Source: Myxococcota bacterium | Lineage (GTDB): Bacteria > Myxococcota_C > UBA6777 | Direction of reading: 5' to 3' | NCBI GenBank assembly: GCA_963169055.1 | Contig: CAUJFU010000238.1 | Coordinates: forward strand, 1 to 12,247 | Length of the DNA stretch: 12,247 nt | Shown here: positions 6,135 through 12,247 of the stretch, piece by piece | Layout of the letters: every line of letters begins with the position of its first letter | Position numbering within the stretch: position 1 is the first letter of the stretch | Notes under the pieces: generated by a model | What the model was told of the DNA's origin: nothing | Databases searched by the model: none | Seen by the model: only the letters and a program-made list of their open reading frames with translations | Made by a program: the position numbers and the translations under genes

Positions 6135-8663
6135 ATGGATATCTTGTCAGGGCGTGCGCTGGTCGGAAAGGTGTTGCGGGGCCGTTATCGCCTAGACGCG
6201 TTTGTGGGCAAAGGCGGGATGTCTTGGGTGTTTCGGGGTTATGACACGCAGACAGGCTTGACGGTGGCGGTGAAGATATTGTTGCCGCACCTTGTGGAAG
6301 AGGCCCGAGTACGGGCGCGTTTTGAGGATGAGGGCCGTTATCAAGGAAGGCTGCATCACACCAATATCGTCCAAGTCTACGATGTCTTTTCGGATGGGAC
6401 CGTTTGCGCGATTGTGATGGAATGGATCGTGGGGGAGGATCTACGGGACTTATTGAAGCGTTTGCGCCAAAGCATCCCATTGACGGAGATCTGGCACTTG
6501 ATGTCTGCGATCTTGGACGCGATGTCGCACGCCCATGCGTGTTCGTTGATCCACCGCGATCTGAAGCCGTCCAACATCTTGCTGCACGAAGAGGGCTTGC
6601 GGATGATCCCGAAAGTCGCGGACTTTGGGATCGCCAAAGCGATCGACGAACAAGACGACGGATTGACGCGCACAGGGGCCTCGCTTGGGACGCTCAAGTA
6701 CATGGCTCCAGAGCAGTTTTTGGATAGCAAGCACGTTGATCAACGGGCCGATATCTACAGCTTGGGGGTGTTGCTGTTTCTGTTGTTGACGGGGCGACTG
6801 CCTTTTCGGGGCGATAGTCAGGTGGTGCTTTATAAACAAATGCACGAGGGGCCACCCTCTCCGCGCTCTTTAAACCCTGAGATATCCGAGTTTTTAGAGC
6901 ATGTGCTGTTGCGTTGTTTGTCGACGATGCCCGAACAGCGGTATGCGAGTTGTGATGAGCTTGCGCGAGCGTTGGCGATGGCGATGTTGCTGGAGTTTGG
7001 TGTTGATCCTGTGGGGTTTGAGTCGTATCCGTTGGAGGCGTTGCGTGAAGAAGTCCACGCGCACCTTGTCGAGATGGGCGATGCAACGGCTGTCGGAGAC
7101 CGCGAGGGCTTTGCGGTGGGGACGATGTTGTACCAGTCGTTTGTGGAGCGCCCTCGGGACAAAGAAAGTCCAGATGGCCTGCCTCAAGAACACGAGGGCG
7201 GTTCAGGAGGAGCATTATCCTCCGTCGATGCGTCCTCTGAACGCAGCGACAACTCCTCAGAAAGCGGAGAGCACTCGCCCTCCTCTCGAAGCGGCTTTGC
7301 TGTAGCAGGACGACCGAAGGGGAGTCCTGTGCTCTCGGCGTTGGTGGATGAATCCGCCTTTCCCCCTGAGGACTTGTCTTTCCAAGACCCGACACGCCCT
7401 CTTCCGACACGCAGCTTGATGGCGGCCTTTCGCCCGCCTGTTGATCCGCAAGGCTTCTTTGATGCGCAACACGCCGATGTCGACAAGGAAGACTTGACTT
7501 CCGTACAAAGCACCGATCTGCCCCTTTCTCAAAAAACAGTGGTGCAAGGCTTGATGTCTCCTTTTGCGGACGCGCTTTCTTCGGAGACCGACCCACCGCT
7601 TGATACGCCGATGCGCAAAGAACAACGCGCTGCGTGGGGAAATTCCGCTGCGCAGGCTGCGCAAAATGCCGAACCATTGGCTTTTGCGCCGACACTCGCC
7701 GCTTCCGATGTCGTGATCACGCCTTCTGAGTGGATCACCACAGCCAAAGAGAACGTGGTGGTTGCCCCATCTGCCGGATTATTCGAATCTACCTCTGTGA
7801 ACTATTCCCAACCGATCGAAGTATTCGACGCCACTCCTGCGAACGAAGCCCCATCTAACGAAGTGGCCGAGGTAAATCATTCGGTTGTCGCCCATCCCAC
7901 CGCTGTTTCTGACGCTCCGCCGACCGAGGACGATTGGGAGGTTCGCACTTCGCAAGCCATCGACGCCCGCCCACCGTTGTTTCTCCCTCAATCTCCCGAA
8001 CAAGCCGAAGCACACGATCGCCTCGATGGACAGGCGGCTTTGGAGGCGTTGTTTCGCAAGCCAGAACGCCGCCCCTTGCATCGCCAAGGGGAGCAGCAAA
8101 TCCCCGTCATCACCACAAAAAGCACGACGTCACCTTCTCTTTCTGCCCAACACTCCGCCAGTTCCGAAGCCACGGTGTTTGGGCTGCACGAGCGCGTTGG
8201 CCCAGAGGCTCCGCCCTCCTCTGCTTCGCGTTCTTTGCGCGCCCCCCTCTCTTCGCCCAAAACACCGAAAACACCCAAAACACCCAAAGCACCCACATCA
8301 CCCGCATCGGTGCTGTTTTGGGTGAGCGCTGGAGGGATTTTTTTGGTGTGGTTGGGGTTGGCCTTGGTGTGGTTCGGTTTGGCAGAACGCGAAACAGAGA
8401 TTCGTGATGCCCCTTTGAAGGGGTCGCAGGCTTCTCTTGGGAAAAGCTCCAAGGCCCCGCGCATCGGAGGGTTTTGGGACGAGCAAGAGCGACCTGTTTG
8501 GGTCTGGGAAAGCGCTCAAGGAAGGCCGATGATGCGTTGGCAAAAGCAGCGCGTTTGGGTCAAAGGCAAACGGCCTTCGTCTGCGCTTGGCCCCCCAGAT
8601 GCAAAAAAAACCCGCCGTCCGAATCAACGCAAAAAACGCTCTTGGCGTCGAAAACGCCGCTGA
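6135..8663 (+). CDS. Transmembrane Ser/Thr protein kinase with long disordered linker and basic C-terminal tail
   Basis: This 842-residue Hanks-type kinase has a catalytic domain at residues 18-285: glycine-rich loop GKGGMSWV (25-32), Lys47 in VAVK, HRDLKPSN (140-147; Asp142, Lys144, Asn147), DFG (163-165), activation segment GTLKYMAPEQ (185-194) and the PEQRYASCDEL distal motif. All key residues are present, so it should be active. Residues 290-720 are a low-complexity acidic/Ser/Pro region with few recognisable features, ending in a (KTP)n stretch at 709-720. One transmembrane helix follows (about 726-749), then a 93-residue putative periplasmic part rich in Trp and Arg (WDEQERPVWVWES, then a very basic end RKKRSWRRKRR). 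Unlike kinase 1 it has no zinc ribbon and no PEGA module. Start ATG 6135 is preceded by GGAGAAGAGGG. The basic tail begins at an A8 run, so the annotated C-terminus may reflect a frameshift. Confidence 0.95.
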   Translation: MDILSGRALVGKVLRGRYRLDAFVGKGGMSWVFRGYDTQTGLTVAVKILLPHLVEEARVRARFEDEGRYQGRLHHTNIVQVYDVFSDGTVCAIVMEWIVGEDLRDLLKRLRQSIPLTEIWHLMSAILDAMSHAHACSLIHRDLKPSNILLHEEGLRMIPKVADFGIAKAIDEQDDGLTRTGASLGTLKYMAPEQFLDSKHVDQRADIYSLGVLLFLLLTGRLPFRGDSQVVLYKQMHEGPPSPRSLNPEISEFLEHVLLRCLSTMPEQRYASCDELARALAMAMLLEFGVDPVGFESYPLEALREEVHAHLVEMGDATAVGDREGFAVGTMLYQSFVERPRDKESPDGLPQEHEGGSGGALSSVDASSERSDNSSESGEHSPSSRSGFAVAGRPKGSPVLSALVDESAFPPEDLSFQDPTRPLPTRSLMAAFRPPVDPQGFFDAQHADVDKEDLTSVQSTDLPLSQKTVVQGLMSPFADALSSETDPPLDTPMRKEQRAAWGNSAAQAAQNAEPLAFAPTLAASDVVITPSEWITTAKENVVVAPSAGLFESTSVNYSQPIEVFDATPANEAPSNEVAEVNHSVVAHPTAVSDAPPTEDDWEVRTSQAIDARPPLFLPQSPEQAEAHDRLDGQAALEALFRKPERRPLHRQGEQQIPVITTKSTTSPSLSAQHSASSEATVFGLHERVGPEAPPSSASRSLRAPLSSPKTPKTPKTPKAPTSPASVLFWVSAGGIFLVWLGLALVWFGLAERETEIRDAPLKGSQASLGKSSKAPRIGGFWDEQERPVWVWESAQGRPMMRWQKQRVWVKGKRPSSALGPPDAKKTRRPNQRKKRSWRRKRR

Positions 8664-9105
8664 ATCGGACTTGCACGCGCTGCCTGTTGACAGCGCCACC
8701 GCTCGAACCGCCTTGCACGTGCTGTCTGTTGACAGCGCTACTGCTCGAAATCGCACGAACACGCGGGGTTTCCAACGAAGAAGCTCTCCTACAGAAAAGA
8801 CCTGTCGACAGAAAGAATGTCTTTTGGAAAAAACACAAGAAAACAAAACACAAGAAAGCACCGCTTTGAGCGGATCCCAGCCTGAAAAAGAGAGCGAGTT
8901 ATTTGAGGAGAAGGGGCCGACAGGCGAGGCAGGCAACGAGCAGACGCCAGCGCTTTTTCCGAGCAGTCTTTGCCATCACTGCGTTGGCTTGAGGTGGGTG
9001 CAAACGCGGAAGGGAACGGCCTACATGATGTGTATGCTTCGTTCGGAGAGGTATCTGCCGCAACCGATGCGAGAATGTCGTTTCTTTTCCGAAAAAAAGC
9101 CCTAG
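8599..9105 (+). CDS. Open frame with C-terminal four-cysteine module; start uncertain, overlaps kinase 2
   Basis: This frame is open from before 8587 to TAG 9103-9105 and overlaps the last 65 bases of kinase 2 in the +1 frame. From ATG 8599 it gives 168 residues; TTG 8587, 8671 or 8713 are other starts, and none has a good ribosome binding site. The C-terminal 45 residues (DNA 8971-9102) carry C125-x2-C128-x16-C145-x14-C160 with YLPQP between the last two cysteines, and the pattern R.VQTRKGT.Y before the third. From memory this resembles short bacterial Cys-rich proteins with CxxC, a lone Cys and YPxxPVxxC, so metal binding is likely. The first part has a 14-residue repeat (LHALPVDSATAR, LHVLSVDSATAR) and a polar Glu/Lys/Gln stretch. 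It may be a separate small gene, or the true end of kinase 2 if the A8 run at 8603-8610 hides a frameshift. Confidence 0.5.
   Translation: MQKKPAVRINAKNALGVENAAESDLHALPVDSATARTALHVLSVDSATARNRTNTRGFQRRSSPTEKTCRQKECLLEKTQENKTQESTALSGSQPEKESELFEEKGPTGEAGNEQTPALFPSSLCHHCVGLRWVQTRKGTAYMMCMLRSERYLPQPMRECRFFSEKKP
8603..8610 (+). other. A8 homopolymer at the kinase 2 / cysteine-module frame junction
   Basis: Eight consecutive A lie where kinase 2 and the overlapping frame coincide. Kinase 2 reads GCA AAA AAA ACC here; the other frame reads CAA AAA AAA CCC. Losing one A, or gaining two, would join kinase 2 to the cysteine module. Such runs are known sites of polymerase slippage and of sequencing error. 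Confidence 0.6.
8671..8749 (+). repeat. 42-bp direct repeat encoding (LH.L.VDSATAR)
   Basis: Units 8671-8707 and 8713-8749 (37 bp each, 42-bp period) share 33 of 37 bases; all four differences are C-to-T. In the frame of the cysteine-module protein two are synonymous and two change Ala to Val and Pro to Ser. The period is a multiple of three. Confidence 0.8.
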
Positions 9106-9124
9106 AAAAGAAAGCGTGGTGGTT

Positions 9125-9787
9125 TCAAGTGGCGGTTTGTGCTTGTTGGGCGAGAGAGAGCGACCACAAGCGGAAGAGGGTGTCGAGCAGTTGGGAAAGC
9201 GGGTAAGGTTTTGGAAGAAAGATCGTTGGGCCGCTGAGAAAGTCTTCGAATCTGAGGGGTTGAGGGGTGAATCCTGAAACAAACAACACGGGCAAGGTGG
9301 GGCGAATCTGTCGAAGCAAGCGCGTGAGATCAAGCCCGTCCATCTCAGGCATCAGGATATCCGTCAATAGCAGGTCGAAACGCCCGTGATCCACAAAGCA
9401 ACGGTAAGCTTCCAGTCCGTTCGCACAGGTGCAAACATGGATGCCGTGGTGTTCGAGATAGCGGGCGGTGAGCGAACGTAGTGTATCGTCGTCTTCTGCG
9501 AACAAAACGTGTGGAGAAGAAGCACGCAGCGGTGGCAAGGGAAGCGATCCCGACGAGGCGAGTGAACGCTCTGTTCGCATCAAAGACGGGGGGACGTGAG
9601 ACGAGTGGGGGAGGATCTCTTCGGTAGAGTAGGGCCAAACCATCGGAACCGCGAGGGATTGTGTCTGTGGGACAAGGGGCGCAGCACCCAAGACAGAGGG
9701 AGCGCCGCCGTGAGAACGAGCGGGTCGGTGTGGTAAAGAATGAGCCAAAGTCATCAGAGTCGATCTTTCCGAAGAAAACGAATCCAT
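9125..9787 (-). CDS. Single-domain response regulator with long disordered N-terminus
   Basis: The C-terminal 130 residues are a CheY-like receiver domain, which accepts a phosphoryl group from a histidine kinase. Numbered from ATG 9787 (220 residues), it shows the acidic pocket in LFAEDDD (E98, D99, D100), phosphoacceptor Asp143 in LLLTDILMPEMDG, the switch Ser171 in VLFVSGF and Lys193 in FLPKPY. No DNA-binding or enzymatic output domain follows; the protein ends 27 residues after the Lys. Before the receiver lie about 90 residues rich in Ser, Pro, His and Leu with no domain. The start is uncertain: TTG 9868 would add 27 residues and ATG 9754 would remove 11; GGAAAG stands about 10 nt before the last. 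It converges with the cysteine-module frame, with 19 bp between stops. The kinase partner is not in the window; the two Ser/Thr kinases are not its usual donors. Confidence 0.9.
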   Translation of the reverse strand: MDSFSSERSTLMTLAHSLPHRPARSHGGAPSVLGAAPLVPQTQSLAVPMVWPYSTEEILPHSSHVPPSLMRTERSLASSGSLPLPPLRASSPHVLFAEDDDTLRSLTARYLEHHGIHVCTCANGLEAYRCFVDHGRFDLLLTDILMPEMDGLDLTRLLRQIRPTLPVLFVSGFTPQPLRFEDFLSGPTIFLPKPYPLSQLLDTLFRLWSLSLAQQAQTAT

Positions 9788-9900
9788 CGAATCGCTTTCG
9801 CACGGCTTTTTAGCGGAGGATGCGAAAGGCTCGAATGGAGCGCATGTTGTGGAGGGGATGGAAATCAATGCAGGTGTGTTTCTTGGCTGGTTTGTCCCTA

Positions 9901-9947
9901 TGCGCTTTTAATCAGCCATAAAAGCCGCAGAAGCGCAAGTTTTTTTT
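9901..9947 (+). terminator. Terminator-like hairpin with T8, no plus-strand gene just upstream
   Basis: TGCGCTT (9901-9907) pairs with AAGCGCA (9931-9937), followed after two bases by eight T (9940-9947), on the plus strand. A competing, tighter hairpin is GCTTTTA (9904-9910) with TAAAAGC (9919-9925), loop 8 nt. The nearest upstream plus-strand coding frame ends at 9105. On the minus strand no T run follows the hairpin, so it does not end the TetR gene in the classical way. The inner inverted repeat could instead be an operator for the receiver gene, which starts downstream of it on the minus strand. Confidence 0.35.
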
Positions 9948-9971
9948 GCCGAAACCTCTTTCTTTTTTGAT

Positions 9972-10595
9972 TTATCGGAGGGGCGGGGTGGTTTGTTGTC
10001 GTGTGATCACGGTGAGCAAAAAGTCTGTTAATTGGCGTGCGATCTCTTGGCGGTTGGCTTGGGGATCAGGGGTGAGGATATGCGAGACAAAGAGGCGGAC
10101 CATACTATCGGCAGGAAGGCGGGCAGCGCGTTCGGTGATCGCAAAGTAGCGGGCCAACAGATTGGCCATCATCTCGCGCCCAAGGTCGATCAAGAGTTCG
10201 CCTCGGCTGGATAAGAAGGGTGCCAACTCGTCGCGCTCGCTGGTTTCTTGGAAGATCGGGCTTGTTTGGACAAAGGTCAGCGTCTGCAAGATCGCAAGAT
10301 AGAGTGCTTCTTGGGCTTGTTCTTGTTGCTCGAACACACGCTCAACGTGACGTGCAAGCCGCTGCCCCGAGCGAATCAAAAACGCGCTGATCAACGCATC
10401 CTTGGTCGGAAAGTACGAATAGATCGCTTGGCGCGATAACCCCGCAAGGCGAGAGACTTGTGAGACCGTCAGATGTCCCACCCCATTGATCCGCAGGGCT
10501 TCCTCCACGGCATCCAAGATCCGCTCTCGGCTCCCTTCGCTTCCGCTGATCGGCTCGGGCGCTTGCTTTCGCATCGCTTTCTTTCTCTCCTGCAT
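9972..10595 (-). CDS. TetR/AcrR-family transcriptional regulator
   Basis: This product of 207 residues from ATG 10595, or 200 from ATG 10574, has the TetR layout. Residues 22-69 hold the N-terminal DNA-binding domain: SRERILDAVEEAL, then the helix-turn-helix LTVSQVSRLAGLSRQAIYSY and FPTKDALI (42-69). The rest is an all-helical ligand-binding and dimerisation domain with no sequence signature for a given ligand. The internal ATG 10574 has AGGAG about 13 nt upstream; the outer ATG has only a weak AAGATGGG next to it, so either start is possible. It is divergent from the acyl-CoA dehydrogenase (288 bp between starts), the common arrangement for a repressor released by an acyl-CoA or other lipid ligand. 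Repression of that gene and of itself is inference. Confidence 0.93.
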   Translation of the reverse strand: MQERKKAMRKQAPEPISGSEGSRERILDAVEEALRINGVGHLTVSQVSRLAGLSRQAIYSYFPTKDALISAFLIRSGQRLARHVERVFEQQEQAQEALYLAILQTLTFVQTSPIFQETSERDELAPFLSSRGELLIDLGREMMANLLARYFAITERAARLPADSMVRLFVSHILTPDPQANRQEIARQLTDFLLTVITRQQTTPPLR

Positions 10596-10695
10596 CCCAT
10601 CTTTGTGTCGCCCAACATCGCTTTGCCAAACAAGCCGATACCTTGGCTTGGTGGCTTGTGCCTGCGCGTTGGCTTTGGTGGCTTGCTCGGAGTGT

Positions 10696-10757
10696 ATTCT
10701 TGACGTTTTGCTTTTTTTGTCAATCTCTACTTGACATCTTATCGTCTTTTGTAGAAA
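10696..10757. promoter_or_regulatory. Back-to-back divergent promoters between TetR gene and acyl-CoA dehydrogenase
   Basis: TGTCAA (10718-10723) and TTGACA (10731-10736) form a perfect 6-bp inverted repeat with a 7-bp spacer, and each is a perfect -35 hexamer for one direction. On the minus strand TTGACA is followed after 16 bp by AAGAAT (10701-10696), four of six -10 positions, pointing to the TetR gene. On the plus strand it is followed after 15 bp by TAGAAA (10752-10757), also four of six, pointing to the dehydrogenase; that spacing is short. The palindrome itself could also be the regulator's binding site. Confidence 0.45.
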
Positions 10758-10833
10758 TTCTGTTTGAACGAAGATTCAGACGGATCGAATTGTTGTCCGT
10801 TCTTCAAACCCAAGGGGGTCGTTGACCCTGAAA

Positions 10834-10849
10834 ATGAATCATCATTCAT
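10834..10849. promoter_or_regulatory. Candidate TetR operator: inverted repeat ATGAAT-N4-ATTCAT
   Basis: Perfect 6-bp arms ATGAAT (10834-10839) and ATTCAT (10844-10849) surround four bases CATC, 35 bp before the dehydrogenase start. TGAAT/ATTCA half sites are also found in operators of the Bacillus FadR (TetR-type) regulator of fatty-acid degradation, though with different spacing. No regulator-specific assignment can be made from sequence alone. Confidence 0.35.
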
Positions 10850-10883
10850 CACCCAAATCAGAAGCGTCCCCGAAGGGGCGGAT

Positions 10884-12247
10884 ATGGGTTGGATGAGCCA
10901 ACAAGTGAGGCAGAAAGCAATGCAGATCTACAAAGCACCGCTCGAAGACATGAGATTCCTATTGGAAGCGCTTGGCTATGAAGAAGTGGCCCGTCTCAAG
11001 AACTATGCGGACTTCGATTTGGATACGGTGATGGCGATCTTGGAAGAGAACGCCAAGTTTTGTACGAACGAGATGTTGCCGTTGAATCGGGTGGGCGATG
11101 TGGAAGGCGTGAAGTTTCACCCGGAAGATGGGAGCGTGACAACGGCCCCCGGCTTTAAGGAACTGTACAAGAAGTTTTCAGAGGCGGGGATGTTGAGTTT
11201 GTCGCAAGCGGTGGAATACGGGGGAGGCGGAGCGCCGTATGTGTTGGGGATGATCTTGTCGGAGATGTCGACGTCAACGAACAAGAGTTTTACGATGTGT
11301 CCGGGTTTGACGCATGGTTTGATCGATGCGCTGCTGCATCACGGGACAGAAGAGCAAAAGAAAGCGTATCTACCGAACTTGATCTCGGGAGAATGGACGG
11401 GGACGATGTGCTTGACGGAGCCGCAGTGTGGGACGGATCTGGGCTTGATCAAGTCCAAGGCGATCCCTACGCCCGATGGGGACGGCTATTTGCTGACGGG
11501 GACAAAGATCTGGATCACCTTTGGCGAGCATGACATGGCCGACAATATCATCCACTTGGTGTTGGCTCGTCTGCCCGATGCACCCGAAGGGATCAAGGGC
11601 ATCAGCTTGTTTTTGGTTCCGAAGTTCACGTTGGACGGAAAGCGCAACGCGATCTATTGCGGTGGTTTGGAACACAAGATGGGCATCCATGCTTCGCCGA
11701 CGTGTGTGATGAATATGGAAGATGCGCGGGGTTGGTTGGTGGGTGAGCCGCACAAAGGGATGCGTGCGATGTTTACGATGATGAACTCTGCGCGCCTTGG
11801 TGTGGGGATGGAAGGCGTGGCCATGTCGGAGATCGCCTACCAAACGGCGCTGGCGTTTGCCAAGGATCGTCGTCAAAGCCGTTCGCTGAATCCGGCTCGT
11901 CAAGACGTCAAAGCTGCTGCCGACAATATCTTGGTGCATCCCGATGTGCGTCGGATGCTGTTGAATGTACGCGCAAGCAACGAAGCTATGCGCGCTTTGG
12001 GCTACTTTGTAGCCAAGCACCACGATCTGAGTTTGCACCACGAAGACCCCCAAGTTCGCGAAGAATCCGATGATCTTGTTGGCTTGTTGACTCCGATCAT
12101 CAAGAGCTTCTTTACAGAACGCGGATTTTTGAATGTGTCGGATGCGTTGCAGATGATGGGTGGGGCGGGCTATACGCAGGATTGGTCGGTGGAACAGTAC
12201 CTTCGGGATCTGCGGATCGCGATGTTGTACGAAGGAACCAACCACGT
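10884..12247 (+). CDS. Acyl-CoA dehydrogenase, large type, C-terminus cut by window edge
   Basis: This FAD flavoenzyme oxidises acyl-CoA to the trans-2-enoyl-CoA, passing electrons to ETF, as in beta-oxidation. The visible 454 residues contain the short N-terminal helix motif YKAPLEDMRFLLEAL (16-30), typical of the large FadE5-like or 600-residue branch, then the N-terminal helical domain (about 45-170), the beta-domain signature MCLTEPQCGTDLG (175-187) and ITFGEHD (211-217), and the C-terminal helical domain with QMMGGAGYTQDWSVEQYLRD (423-442) and LYEGTN (448-453). Glu450 is at the position of the usual catalytic base. Family members are near 600 residues, so about 140 are missing past the edge. 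Start ATG 10884 has AAGGGG 5 nt upstream; ATG 10893 and 10920 are in frame too, and 10920 starts right at the conserved MQIYKAP. It is probably controlled by the divergent TetR protein. The substrate is not readable from sequence. Confidence 0.96.
   Translation, partial: MGWMSQQVRQKAMQIYKAPLEDMRFLLEALGYEEVARLKNYADFDLDTVMAILEENAKFCTNEMLPLNRVGDVEGVKFHPEDGSVTTAPGFKELYKKFSEAGMLSLSQAVEYGGGGAPYVLGMILSEMSTSTNKSFTMCPGLTHGLIDALLHHGTEEQKKAYLPNLISGEWTGTMCLTEPQCGTDLGLIKSKAIPTPDGDGYLLTGTKIWITFGEHDMADNIIHLVLARLPDAPEGIKGISLFLVPKFTLDGKRNAIYCGGLEHKMGIHASPTCVMNMEDARGWLVGEPHKGMRAMFTMMNSARLGVGMEGVAMSEIAYQTALAFAKDRRQSRSLNPARQDVKAAADNILVHPDVRRMLLNVRASNEAMRALGYFVAKHHDLSLHHEDPQVREESDDLVGLLTPIIKSFFTERGFLNVSDALQMMGGAGYTQDWSVEQYLRDLRIAMLYEGTNH

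Noticed and set aside
5957-6244. Plus-strand Cys-rich frame bridging the small gene and kinase 2
   Set aside because: It overlaps both real frames, and its apparent CxxCC comes from out-of-frame reading.
6694-7695. Minus-strand open frame of 333 codons opposite kinase 2
   Set aside because: Antisense to the kinase and its linker, low-complexity Ser/Arg/Gln/Pro content, no recognisable motif or ribosome binding site.
11370-12245. Long minus-strand open frame (291 codons) opposite the acyl-CoA dehydrogenase
   Set aside because: It is antisense to a well-conserved enzyme, is His/Arg/Gln-rich without any domain, and is explained by the codon use of the sense gene.

Overview
The window looks like chromosome from a moderately GC-rich Gram-negative bacterium with many eukaryote-like Ser/Thr kinases, most likely a deltaproteobacterial lineage in the broad sense (Myxococcota or Bradymonadota-like). 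The grounds are two large transmembrane Hanks-type kinases close together, one with a zinc ribbon and periplasmic PEGA repeats, a signal-peptide TPR protein, a proline-rich protein with a predicted outer-membrane barrel, and a large-type acyl-CoA dehydrogenase next to a TetR regulator. The taxonomic assignment is inference. I see no rRNA, tRNA, CRISPR array, insertion sequence or phage gene.

Layout. Positions 1-171 (minus) hold the start of a membrane protein that runs off the left edge. Positions 172-431 are non-coding and carry two tandem 36-bp copies of the 3' end of the next gene. Positions 432-1181 (minus) encode a secreted Pro-rich beta-barrel-like protein. Positions 1182-1603 are non-coding. 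Positions 1604-2572 (minus) encode a TPR protein with a signal peptide and two further hydrophobic segments. A 243-bp divergent region with a good promoter candidate leads to kinase 1 (2816-5248, plus). A 431-bp gap with an imperfect direct repeat follows, then a small unknown protein (5680-6012) and kinase 2 (6135-8663). The end of kinase 2 is overlapped, in another frame, by an open frame with a four-cysteine C-terminal module that ends at 9105. Two minus-strand genes follow: a stand-alone receiver protein (9125-9787) and a TetR regulator (9972-10574 or 10595). The TetR gene is divergent from an acyl-CoA dehydrogenase (10884 onward) that is cut by the right edge.

How the genes may work together. 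Positions 432-9105 read as an envelope-linked phospho-signalling neighbourhood: two membrane-spanning kinases with cytoplasmic catalytic domains, plus exported proteins that could be sensors, scaffolds or targets. The TPR/kinase 1 pair is divergent, so shared control is plausible. The receiver protein has no output domain, and no histidine kinase is visible. The TetR/acyl-CoA dehydrogenase pair is a separate lipid-catabolism module with back-to-back -35 elements and an inverted repeat between the genes.

The points most worth checking are the possible frameshift at an A8 run joining kinase 2 to the cysteine module, the repeated 3' gene tail at 311-447, and a terminator-like hairpin at 9901-9947 with no gene in the matching orientation.
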